Of a stretch of 46,852 bases of DNA, positions 28,216-35,409 are shown piece by piece. The position numbers were made by a program, and so were the translations under genes. The stretch's first letter is position 1; each line of letters starts with the position of its first letter. The notes below the pieces were generated by a model. It saw nothing but the letters and a program-made list of their open reading frames with translations, did not search any database and had not been told where the DNA came from. Source of the DNA: Candidatus Rokuibacteriota bacterium (lineage in GTDB: Bacteria > Methylomirabilota > Methylomirabilia > Rokubacteriales > CSP1-6); the NCBI GenBank assembly GCA_016209635.1, contig JACQWC010000258.1, positions 1-46,852 of the forward strand. Direction: 5' to 3'.

Positions 28216-28504
28216 CCGCCGCCGGCGAGGTGCTAGACTTCTCGCCAGATGGCGTGTCCTTCTTCTCGGCCTTCTCGGCGCCCTTCTCGGCGCCCTTCTC
28301 GGACTCCACGGCCTTCTTGCGCGCCTCGGAAGGGTAGTCGGTGACGTGCCAGCCTCCGCCCTTCAAGATGAACGGAGCGGGGGAGAGGAGCCGGCGGACC
28401 GTGCCGCCGCAGGCCTCGCACGTCGCGAGCGGCTCCGCGGAGATCCGCTGCCGCACCTCGAACACCCGCCGGCAGCGCTCGCACTCGTACTCGTACGTCG
28501 GCAC
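28166..28504 (-). CDS. FmdB-family zinc ribbon protein
   Basis: 112 residues from a GTG start (MPTYEYECERCRRVFEVRQRISAEPLATCEACGGTVRRLLSPAPF). Two CxxC pairs form a zinc ribbon, and MPTYEYxCxxC is the FmdB/CxxC-CxxC-SSSS signature. After GGWHVTDYPSEARK the tail is low-complexity and rich in Lys, Glu, Ala and Ser (EKGAEKGAEKAEKKD). The family is often near porin/amide-uptake genes and is called regulatory, without firm proof. The 3' end overlaps the convergent SAM hydrolase gene by 50 nt. Confidence 0.9.
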   Translation of the reverse strand: MPTYEYECERCRRVFEVRQRISAEPLATCEACGGTVRRLLSPAPFILKGGGWHVTDYPSEARKKAVESEKGAEKGAEKAEKKDTPSGEKSSTSPAAATTSSAPAPSSTKSSD

Positions 28505-28512
28505 GACTCGAA

Positions 28513-28541
28513 ACGCTACATGGGCAGGCTGAAGGTGTCAA
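28513..28541 (-). promoter_or_regulatory. Promoter of the fmdB-type gene, inside the neighbouring gene
   Basis: On the minus strand TTGACA (28541-28536), a 17-bp spacer and TAGCGT (28518-28513) lead to GTG at 28504, 8 nt after the -10. The -35 is perfect and the -10 is weak. The site lies within the first codons of the divergent TPR gene, since only 15 nt separate the two starts. Confidence 0.55.
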
Positions 28542-29212
28542 GCCGAGTCGGCTCCTGGCTCATCCTCATCATGAGCGTGGCGGTCCTGCTCTCCGGCTGC
28601 GCGGGATCGAGCAAGCAGGCGACGGAGATGCAGCGCCTCCGGGCGCGCGCCGCGTACGAGCGGGGCCTGAGCTACATCCGCGACAAGCAGGCTTCGCTCG
28701 CCCTGGCGGCGCTCCAGGAGGCGATCTCCATCGACGGCACCGTCGTCGAGTACCGGAACACGCTCGGCCTCCTGTTCCTCGAGATCCGCCGTCCCGACCT
28801 CGCGCTCGAGCAGTTCCGGAAGGCGACGGAGCTGAACCCGCTCTCCGGCGAGTCCCACCTCAACATGGGCATCGCGCTGGCCGAGATGGCGCGGTGGGCC
28901 GAGGCGGTGGGCGCCTACCGTAAGGCCCTCACCGCGCCGACCCTGCCGACCCCCCACGTCGCCCACCAGAACCTGGGCCTGGCCCTCTATCACCTCAAGA
29001 GCTACGACGAGGCCGAGACGGCGCTCCGGTTCGCGATCAGCCTCGAGCCTGAGCTGGAGGCCGCGTACTATAACCTCGGTTTGGTGTTGATCGCGCGGGG
29101 CAGGATGGACGAGGCCAAGCTGGCCCTCCGCCGGGCCCGCGACCTGGCCCCCGAGTCGCCCTTCGGGCAGGCGGCGCTCCAGAAGCTCCGGGCCCTCGGA
29201 GAGGGCGGGTAG
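28520..29212 (+). CDS. TPR-repeat lipoprotein (PilF/PilW-like)
   Basis: 230 residues with lipoprotein signal SWLILIMSVAVLLSGCAGSS (lipobox LSGC). About five tetratricopeptide repeats follow, e.g. RGLSYIRDKQASLALAALQEAISIDG, NTLGLLFLEIRRPDLALEQFRKATELNP and NLGLVLIARGRMDEAKLALRRARDLAP. The layout matches PilF/PilW-type pilotins of type IV pili, but no pilus genes are in the window, so a general scaffold role is equally possible. An in-frame GTG at 28535 would also keep a signal peptide. Confidence 0.8.
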   Translation: MGRLKVSSRVGSWLILIMSVAVLLSGCAGSSKQATEMQRLRARAAYERGLSYIRDKQASLALAALQEAISIDGTVVEYRNTLGLLFLEIRRPDLALEQFRKATELNPLSGESHLNMGIALAEMARWAEAVGAYRKALTAPTLPTPHVAHQNLGLALYHLKSYDEAETALRFAISLEPELEAAYYNLGLVLIARGRMDEAKLALRRARDLAPESPFGQAALQKLRALGEGG

Positions 29213-29260
29213 GGCCCTGGAATCCGGCGTTCGACAGCGACGAACGAACGCAAATTTCGC

Positions 29261-29290
29261 TTGACCTTAGCTCGGACCGCGGGGTAAAAC
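29261..29290 (+). promoter_or_regulatory. Promoter of the porin gene
   Basis: TTGACC (29261-29266), 18-bp spacer, TAAAAC (29285-29290). It lies in the 178-nt spacer between the TPR gene and the porin and predicts a leader of about 95 nt, unlike the short leaders elsewhere. The rest of the spacer holds nothing else I recognise. Confidence 0.55.
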
Positions 29291-29379
29291 TATGCCCGCC
29301 GTTGGAGTTTGCACCGCAGCTGTTGGTGATGGTCTGTGTGGCGCGTGACGGGATGTCGACGTCGTTCAATCACCACATG

Positions 29380-29388
29380 AGGAGGGGG
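29380..29388 (+). promoter_or_regulatory. Strong ribosome binding site of the porin
   Basis: AGGAGGGGG ends 2 nt before ATG 29391, with its AGGAGG core at 5-nt spacing. It is the most complete Shine-Dalgarno in the window and fits an abundant outer-membrane protein. Confidence 0.8.
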
Positions 29389-29390
29389 TA

Positions 29391-30911
29391 ATGAGGAAGA
29401 CGGTTGCGGTAGCAGCCGCTCTCGTCGCCATCCTCGGGATGCTGGCCCCGCCGGTTTTCGCGCAGGCGCCCGCCCCGAAGGTGACGATCAGCGGCTTCGT
29501 GGACAACATCAGTTCGTGGTCCCACAACCTCAGCACCGTGGACCAGAACTACGCGCGGAACGGTGAAACCGAGTGGTACGCGCGTACCCGTGTGCGGCCG
29601 GACATCACGGCCGAAGTCGGGAAGACCAAGTTCGTGCTCGGCCTCGAGATCGACTCGACGTGGGGCCAGACGGGCGCCACCGACATCACGGCGCCCAACC
29701 GGTTCGGCACGTCCTCGAGCTGGGACCTGAACACGGACACGCTCGGCAACATCGAGCTGAAGTGGGCGTACACGGAGTTCGACGTGCCGTTGATCCCGTG
29801 GGCGTCGCGGCTCCGCATGGGCGCCCAGCCGTTCTCGACCACGTACAAGGCCGCGATCCTGGCGACCGGTGACTTCGCCGGCCTCCACTGGACCACCACG
29901 TTCAACCCGGCGGTCAAGGGTAACCTCACGTACGCAGCGATCGAGGAAGAGTCGACCGGGCCGCGTGACGGCTTCGTCCGCGGTGAGGACTACGCGATCA
30001 TCGCGAGCCTCGAGATCACGCCCATCAAGGGTCTCGATCTCCGGCCCATCTACGCGTTCGCCTCGTACGACGGCATCACCAGCGGCTCCTCGCGACAGGG
30101 GCGCGGCGGTGTCTCGAACACCACGGCGTTCTTCCCGGGTGGTAACACCGAGTCGCGTCACACCCTCGGTCTGGACATGAAGTGGAGCTCCGGCCCCTGG
30201 TCGCTCGACCCGACGGTGTTCTACCAGTTCGGCGACCGCACGCTGACGCCGGGCGCGCCGTTCACCGCCGTCGGCCGGGAGGACCAGGACCGCAGCGCCT
30301 GGCTGCTCGACATCCGCGGCGGGTGGCGGTCGGGCCCGCTGCTCCTCGAGGCCGCGTTCATCTACACCTCGGGTAACACCGCCGGTGAGGATGTGCGCGA
30401 TCCGAACCAGGAGATCAACTACTACGAGCCCATCAACACCGACACGTCGTACTACGCGACCTGGGCCGAGATCTGGGCCCTCGGTATCGACTACTTCAAC
30501 ATCATGTACGCCGCCTCCGGCCTGAACCCGGGCGTGGCGATCGGCTACGACAAGTACGGTCTCATCCGCCTCGGCACCCGCGCGACGTACGCGCTCACGC
30601 CGAACTTCAGCCTCCGGGCGAACCTCACGGGGAACTGGACGGCTGAGGCGGTCGACAGCTCGTCGACCTACAGCACGGCGGCGGGCCTCACGCCGGGTGA
30701 CGGGAACGGCAACTCGAGCTACCTCGGGACCGAGTTCGACCTGGGCTTCACCTGGCGCTTCGCGCCGGGCGTCGCCCTCGACCTGGTCGGCGCCTACATG
30801 TGGGCCGGGAACGCGCTCAGCTACCATCTGGGTGGCGCCTCCGGCACCGTGAACGGCCGCGACCCGCAGGACGTCCAGGCGATCGCAACTCGAGTCCGCT
30901 TCTCGTTCTAG
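29391..30911 (+). CDS. Outer-membrane beta-barrel porin
   Basis: 506 residues. Signal peptide MRKTVAVAAALVAILGMLAPPVFAQA, then alternating beta-strands rich in aromatic, Gly and Asn residues (ISGFVDNISSWSHNL, FVLGLEIDSTWGQTG, LKWAYTEFDVPLI, GLDLRPIYAFASYDG). The last strand ends VRFSF, with the C-terminal Phe recognised by the BAM machinery. It is a single-gene unit with its own promoter, strong ribosome site and terminator. GGT and similar codons are more frequent than in neighbouring genes, consistent with high expression. Pore specificity is unknown. Confidence 0.85.
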   Translation: MRKTVAVAAALVAILGMLAPPVFAQAPAPKVTISGFVDNISSWSHNLSTVDQNYARNGETEWYARTRVRPDITAEVGKTKFVLGLEIDSTWGQTGATDITAPNRFGTSSSWDLNTDTLGNIELKWAYTEFDVPLIPWASRLRMGAQPFSTTYKAAILATGDFAGLHWTTTFNPAVKGNLTYAAIEEESTGPRDGFVRGEDYAIIASLEITPIKGLDLRPIYAFASYDGITSGSSRQGRGGVSNTTAFFPGGNTESRHTLGLDMKWSSGPWSLDPTVFYQFGDRTLTPGAPFTAVGREDQDRSAWLLDIRGGWRSGPLLLEAAFIYTSGNTAGEDVRDPNQEINYYEPINTDTSYYATWAEIWALGIDYFNIMYAASGLNPGVAIGYDKYGLIRLGTRATYALTPNFSLRANLTGNWTAEAVDSSSTYSTAAGLTPGDGNGNSSYLGTEFDLGFTWRFAPGVALDLVGAYMWAGNALSYHLGGASGTVNGRDPQDVQAIATRVRFSF

Positions 30912-30935
30912 TCACATCGCAGTCCTGAGTCAGGC

Positions 30936-30973
30936 CCACGGGGCCCGGGAGTCCTCCGGGCCCCGTGGTGTTT
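30936..30973 (+). terminator. Intrinsic terminator of the porin gene
   Basis: A perfect 13-bp stem (30936-30948 with 30956-30968; ccacggggcccgg / ccgggccccgtgg) with a 7-nt loop, followed by tgttt, lies 24 nt after the porin stop. The T-run is short but the stem is very stable. Confidence 0.75.
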
Positions 30974-30976
30974 CCA

Positions 30977-30985
30977 TGCTATAGT
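30977..30985 (+). promoter_or_regulatory. Extended -10 before the 622-residue envelope protein
   Basis: TGC plus TATAGT (30980-30985) immediately follows the porin terminator and is 6 nt from the ATG at 30992, predicting transcription from or next to the start codon. No clear -35 is seen. Confidence 0.5.
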
Positions 30986-30991
30986 GGCGCC

Positions 30992-32860
30992 ATGCCGAGA
31001 CTCATCCCGCTGATTTCCCTCGCCTTTGTCTTCGGCACTGGGCTGCTGGGCGGCCGGATGGCGGTCGCCCAGACGGTGACGCCGGCGTCACCGCCGCCCC
31101 TTTCGCTTGGCGCGCTGATCGACCAGACGCTGGCCGTCTTTCCCGAGGTCGAGGGAGACGTCGTTGAGGCACGGGGCCCGGTCCTGACCCTGTCACCCGG
31201 TCGCCGGAGCGGGGTCCAGCCGGGGCTCACGCTCGAGGTCTTCCGCGAGGGTCGGGAGATCCGCCACCCGCGCACCGGCCAGCTCCTCGGCAAGGCCGAG
31301 CAGCCGCTCGGTCGGGCGGTCGTCACCGAGGTCTTCGAGGGGTACTCGTTCGCGAGGCTCGACGGGGAGGGCGCCAGGCCCGGCGACCGGGTGCGCGCGC
31401 CCTCGGGCAAGGTGAAGCTCATGCTCCTCCCGCTCGCCGGTGGGGGCGTGAAGGACGGCCTGATCGAGGCGATGACGAACGAGATCTACGAGGGGCTGAA
31501 CCGCTCAGGGCGATTCCAGGTGGTGCTCGGCGATCCGGTCGGCCTCTGGCTCGCGCAGGAGAGGATCAAGCCCGAGGAGTTCCTCGGGGGCCGCGGCGTC
31601 CGCGAGGCCTTCGAGCGCTTCAAGGCGGAGAACATCCTGGCCCTCCACTTCAAGCAGGTCCAGAAGAAGCCGTTCCTCGAGGCGCGGCTGTTCTCCACGG
31701 GTCGAGCCGATCCGATGCTCACGACCGCCTTCGTCGTCCCGCCGTCGATCAAGCCGGCGCAGCCCGGCCGGTTCTCGGCGTCGGACCGGACCCAGTCGCC
31801 GACCCCCGAGAAGAAGCCGAAGTCACTGCTGGCCCGGCTGCTCGGCGGCGACCTCGAGCCCGGCACCTACTCGAGCGGCGAGTCGTCCATCCCGTTGAAG
31901 GAGGTCGCGCGCCTCGGGTTCACCGTGGTCTCGATGGACGTCTCGGTGGCGCCGGCGGACCGGATTCCGAGGCTCGCCATCACCGACGGCGACCGCGTCT
32001 GGGTCTACAGGATCGTCGACCGCGCGTTGGAAGCCGAGTGGACCTACTCCGCCCGTGCGATCGGTCGCTACATCTCCGTCCAGCTCGCCGACCTCCAGGG
32101 CGATGGTGTGCTGAGCGTGGTCGCGAACCGGTTCGACTCCAAGATCGGGATGAACTCCGCAATCATCGGGCTCCGGGGCGGCAAGCCCGCCGCGATCGTC
32201 GAGAACGTCAGCGCGTTCCTCATCGCCGTTGACGAGCGCGGCACCGGCGTCAAGCAGACGCTCTGGGCGCAGCGGTACAGCGAGGAGTCATTCTTCACCA
32301 AGGGACAGGCCGACCAGGTGGTCGTCAAGAACGGTGCCCTGGTGAAGGAGCGCGCGGCGCTGGTCCCCGACACCTTCCGGGCGACGGGCGCCACGTTCAG
32401 CAACATCGCCGGGAACGACCGGCAGGCCCTGGCCTTCGTCGACGAGCAGAACCGGCTCCGGATCACCGCCGGCGCCGACGAGATCTGGCGCTCGTCGAGC
32501 GCCGTGGGCGGCGGGGGGCAGAAGATCGAGGTCGTGCGGATGCTCGAGCGCGGGGGCCGGAGCTACTTCTACCAGATGGAGCCGGCGCCGCTCTCGATCG
32601 ACCTGGACGGCGACGGGGTCCAGGAGGTCATCGTTCCCCAGAACCACCTCGAGGGCGGCATCCTCGGCGTGGCCTACCGGGGCCCCGCGGGCATCCGCTT
32701 CCAGCAGGTCAACTCCGGCTTCGAGGGGGTGATCGCCGGGATGGGCGCGATCCCGAGCGACGACGGCGGCTCCCCCACGCTGGTCGCCGCGATCGTCCGC
32801 TACAAGGATTTCCTCAAGGTGAGCGGGGAGACACAGATCATCATGACGACGCCGGACTGA
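30992..32860 (+). CDS. Secreted protein: FlgT-like domains plus propeller-like C-terminal region
   Basis: 622 residues. Signal peptide PLISLAFVFGTGLLGGRMAVAQ. Residues about 45-125 carry the shared unit (SGVQPGLTLEVFREGREIRHPRTGQLLGKAEQPLGRAVV). Residues about 130-250 (KVKLMLLPLAGGGV...IYEGLNRSGRFQVVLGDP) match the TolB/CsgG-like part of the 24856 protein. The C-terminal ~300 residues contain FG-GAP/VCBS-like Asp-rich calcium-loop motifs (LADLQGDGVLSVVANR, IDLDGDGVQEVIVPQN), suggesting a beta-propeller. Probably periplasmic or surface exposed. First gene of a run continuing to glyS. Function unknown. Confidence 0.75.
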   Translation: MPRLIPLISLAFVFGTGLLGGRMAVAQTVTPASPPPLSLGALIDQTLAVFPEVEGDVVEARGPVLTLSPGRRSGVQPGLTLEVFREGREIRHPRTGQLLGKAEQPLGRAVVTEVFEGYSFARLDGEGARPGDRVRAPSGKVKLMLLPLAGGGVKDGLIEAMTNEIYEGLNRSGRFQVVLGDPVGLWLAQERIKPEEFLGGRGVREAFERFKAENILALHFKQVQKKPFLEARLFSTGRADPMLTTAFVVPPSIKPAQPGRFSASDRTQSPTPEKKPKSLLARLLGGDLEPGTYSSGESSIPLKEVARLGFTVVSMDVSVAPADRIPRLAITDGDRVWVYRIVDRALEAEWTYSARAIGRYISVQLADLQGDGVLSVVANRFDSKIGMNSAIIGLRGGKPAAIVENVSAFLIAVDERGTGVKQTLWAQRYSEESFFTKGQADQVVVKNGALVKERAALVPDTFRATGATFSNIAGNDRQALAFVDEQNRLRITAGADEIWRSSSAVGGGGQKIEVVRMLERGGRSYFYQMEPAPLSIDLDGDGVQEVIVPQNHLEGGILGVAYRGPAGIRFQQVNSGFEGVIAGMGAIPSDDGGSPTLVAAIVRYKDFLKVSGETQIIMTTPD

Positions 32861-33609
32861 TGACGACGCGCCGGGCCCTTCCTCTCCTCCTGCTCCTGCT
32901 GGTCGGCGCCGCCTCCGTGACGCCCGTCGCGGCCGTCGAGTATCGCCTGCAGGTGGCGAGCCTCCACCAGGACACGTTCACCCACTACCTCGAGGGCAAG
33001 ATCGGCTCGGGCGTGGGCGAGCTGGTCCTGGCGCGCCTCGCGGCCGCGATGGACGCGGGGCAGGTGGCGAAGGGCGGCCTGCTCTACGACCGCCCGCTCC
33101 AGGGGGTGCCGGGGACCGTCGCGGAGGGGTTCCGCGCGGTCAAGATCCGCGCGGAGGTCGTCCGCGGGGGCGAGGGCAGCCGGCTCTGGGACGAGGTGGT
33201 GTGGGACGGAACGCCCGGCGAACGGAGCGTGTGGCTGATCGGCGCCACCACCCCGCACTTCCCAGAGGTGCGGCACGTCGGGCTCAAGGCCGCCTCGCCG
33301 CTCCGCTACTACATCCCCTACAGCGTGCCGCTCCGGCCCACGCCTCAGCGGGTGGTGGCGTTTCCGCTCAACTTCGTGCAGTGGCAGGGGGAGCGGGGCA
33401 CCCTCTGGGACAAGTACCTCGGCCGGGCGGTGAGCCCCGACGAAGGGATCGCCGTCGTCATCGGCGTGAACGACAACATGCGATTCGCCGACTGGGTGTA
33501 CTTCATCATCGAGCAGCCCCGAGAGCCGCAGACGTTCAAGGCGGTGCTGGGCTGGGAGCGCCGCCGCAGCCTCACCGACGAGGCGCCCAGGCTGAAGCAG
33601 GATCAGTGA
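32860..33609 (+). CDS. Secreted protein of unknown function
   Basis: 249 residues with signal peptide RALPLLLLLLVGAASVTPVAA. The mature part (VEYRLQVASLHQDTFTHYLEGKIGSGVGELVLARL...) has no motif I recognise; it contains WLIGATTPHFPEVRHVGLKAASPLRYYIPY and VVAFPLNFVQWQGERGTLWDKYLG. No transmembrane helix after the signal and no lipobox. Its start overlaps the preceding stop by one base (TGATG), so it probably works with the FlgT-like/propeller protein. Confidence 0.75.
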   Translation: MTTRRALPLLLLLLVGAASVTPVAAVEYRLQVASLHQDTFTHYLEGKIGSGVGELVLARLAAAMDAGQVAKGGLLYDRPLQGVPGTVAEGFRAVKIRAEVVRGGEGSRLWDEVVWDGTPGERSVWLIGATTPHFPEVRHVGLKAASPLRYYIPYSVPLRPTPQRVVAFPLNFVQWQGERGTLWDKYLGRAVSPDEGIAVVIGVNDNMRFADWVYFIIEQPREPQTFKAVLGWERRRSLTDEAPRLKQDQ

Positions 33610-33631
33610 GGGCGCGCCCCTCCGACCCTCC

Positions 33632-34150
33632 GTGATCCACGCGTACCAGGGGTATGTCCCGAAGGTCCACGCGACGGCCTTCGTGGCGCCGTCGGCCCAC
33701 ATCATCGGTAACGTCGAGCTGGGGGAGGACGCGAGCGTCTGGTTCGCGGCCGTGGTCCGCGGCGACGTGAACATGGTCCGCATCGGGCGCGGGACCAACA
33801 TCCAGGACGGGACGGTCATGCACGTGAACCGGCACGGCCACCCGACCCTCCTCGAGGACTTCGTCACCGTCGGGCACGGGGTACGACTTCACGGGTGCCG
33901 GATCGCGTCGAACTGCCTGGTCGGGATCGGCGCGATCGTGCTGGACGGCGCGGAGCTGGGCGAGGAATGCCTGATCGCGGCCGGCTCCCTGGTGGCGCCG
34001 GGAACGAAGGTGCCGCCCCGGAGCGTCGTGATGGGGTCGCCCGCCCGCGTGCGCCGCGAGGTGAACGAGCAGGATCTGGACCTGATCCACCGCTCGGCGC
34101 GGAACTACATCGCGCTGAAGGACGAGTACCGGGCAGGCCAGGGCCCATGA
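33632..34150 (+). CDS. Gamma-carbonic-anhydrase-family protein
   Basis: 172 residues of left-handed beta-helix hexapeptide repeats from a GTG start. The three zinc-ligand histidines of the gamma class are present in VMHVNRHG, VTVGHGVRLHG. VFVAPSAHIIGNVELGEDASVWFAAVVRGDVN is the usual N-terminal signature (read as AFVAPSAHIIGNV). Active CO2 hydration is plausible, but many YrdA/PaaY-like members have unclear activity. The stop overlaps the hisS start (ATGA). Confidence 0.9.
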   Translation: MIHAYQGYVPKVHATAFVAPSAHIIGNVELGEDASVWFAAVVRGDVNMVRIGRGTNIQDGTVMHVNRHGHPTLLEDFVTVGHGVRLHGCRIASNCLVGIGAIVLDGAELGEECLIAAGSLVAPGTKVPPRSVVMGSPARVRREVNEQDLDLIHRSARNYIALKDEYRAGQGP

Positions 34151-35409
34151 CGATCAAGGCCGTCCGCGGCGTGCACGACATCCTGCCCGACGCCTCGTCC
34201 ACCTGGCAGCGGCTGGAGGCGACGGCCCGTCGCGTGTTCGAGGCGTACGGGTACCGCGAGATCCGCCTGCCGATCTTCGAGCGGACCGAGCTGTTCGCCC
34301 GCGGCATCGGCGAGGTGACGGACATCGTCCAAAAGGAGATGTACACGTTCGACGACCGGACCGGGGAGTCGCTCACGCTCCGGCCCGAGGCCACGGCGTC
34401 GCTCCTCCGCGCCTACATCGAACACGGTCTGTACGTCCAGCCCAAGCCGGTCAGGCTCTACACGATGGGGCCGATGTTCCGCTACGAGCGCCCGCAGGCT
34501 GGCCGCTACCGGCAGTTCCACCAGCTCAACGTCGAGGCCCTCGGCGAGGACCACGCGGGCGTGGACGCCGAGGTGCTGGCGATGCTCGTCGAGCTGTTCC
34601 GCGCGCTCGGTCTCGCCGACCGGCTGGAGCTCCAGCTCAACACGCTCGGCGATGCAGCGTGCCGTCCCCGCTACCGCGAGCGCCTCGTCGAGTACCTCCG
34701 CCGGCACGCGGCATCGCTCTGCGAGGAGTGCCGCGACCGGACGGAGCGCAACCCGTTGCGAGTGCTCGACTGCAAGAAGTCCCAGTGCGCCTCCGTGCTC
34801 GAGGGCGCACCCTCGCTCCTCGCCTCCCTCTGCCGCGAATGCGACGAGCACTTCGCCCGCGTGCGGGCCCACCTCGAGGCGATGACGCTCGCGTTCGTCG
34901 TGAATCCGCGACTGGTCCGGGGGTTCGACTACTACGTGCGCACGACCTTCGAGCTCACGACGCGCGAGCTCGGGGCGCAGAACGCGGTCGCCGGGGGAGG
35001 CCGCTACGACGGCCTCGTCGAGCTGTTGGGCGGGCCCCCCGACGCGGGGATCGGTTTCGCGATCGGCATGGAGCGCGTCGTCCTCCTCCTGGCCGCCGAT
35101 GCGTCGACGGACGCCCGGCCTCTGGCGCTCCTGATCCCGCTCGGCGCGGAGGCGTTCGCCCGGCTCCTGCCCGTGGCCCAGGCCGTCCGCGCCCGCGGCG
35201 TGGCAGTCGACCTCGCGTACGGCGAGCGCAAGCTCCGGAGCGAGCTGGAGCGGGCGAACAAGCTCGGCGCCGCCTACGCCGTCATCGTCGGCGAAACGGA
35301 GCTCGCCCGTGGCGAGGCGACGGTGCGCGAGATGAAGTCGGGCGAGCAGCGCGCGGTTCCGCTGAGCGAGTTGGCGTCGGAGCTCGGCGTGCTGGGGGGG
35401 CGCGCGTGA
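34147..35409 (+). CDS. hisS: Histidyl-tRNA synthetase
   Basis: 420 residues, class II. KAVRGVHDILPD at the N-terminus, motif 2 region MGPMFRYERPQAGRYRQFHQLNVEALG, TLRPEATASLLRAY, the histidine-A motifs LVRGFDYYVRTTFE and GGRYDGLVE, and motif 3 GIGFAIGMERV. A C-terminal anticodon-binding domain follows. The ATG at 34147 overlaps the preceding stop; the track ORF from 33895 is over-extended. Confidence 0.96.
   Translation: MTIKAVRGVHDILPDASSTWQRLEATARRVFEAYGYREIRLPIFERTELFARGIGEVTDIVQKEMYTFDDRTGESLTLRPEATASLLRAYIEHGLYVQPKPVRLYTMGPMFRYERPQAGRYRQFHQLNVEALGEDHAGVDAEVLAMLVELFRALGLADRLELQLNTLGDAACRPRYRERLVEYLRRHAASLCEECRDRTERNPLRVLDCKKSQCASVLEGAPSLLASLCRECDEHFARVRAHLEAMTLAFVVNPRLVRGFDYYVRTTFELTTRELGAQNAVAGGGRYDGLVELLGGPPDAGIGFAIGMERVVLLLAADASTDARPLALLIPLGAEAFARLLPVAQAVRARGVAVDLAYGERKLRSELERANKLGAAYAVIVGETELARGEATVREMKSGEQRAVPLSELASELGVLGGRA

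Noticed and set aside
28229-28337. TGCTAGACT -10-like box and plus-strand ORF inside the FmdB gene
   Set aside because: Antisense to the low-complexity tail of a convincing FmdB protein; the encoded peptide is a Phe/Ser repeat shadow.
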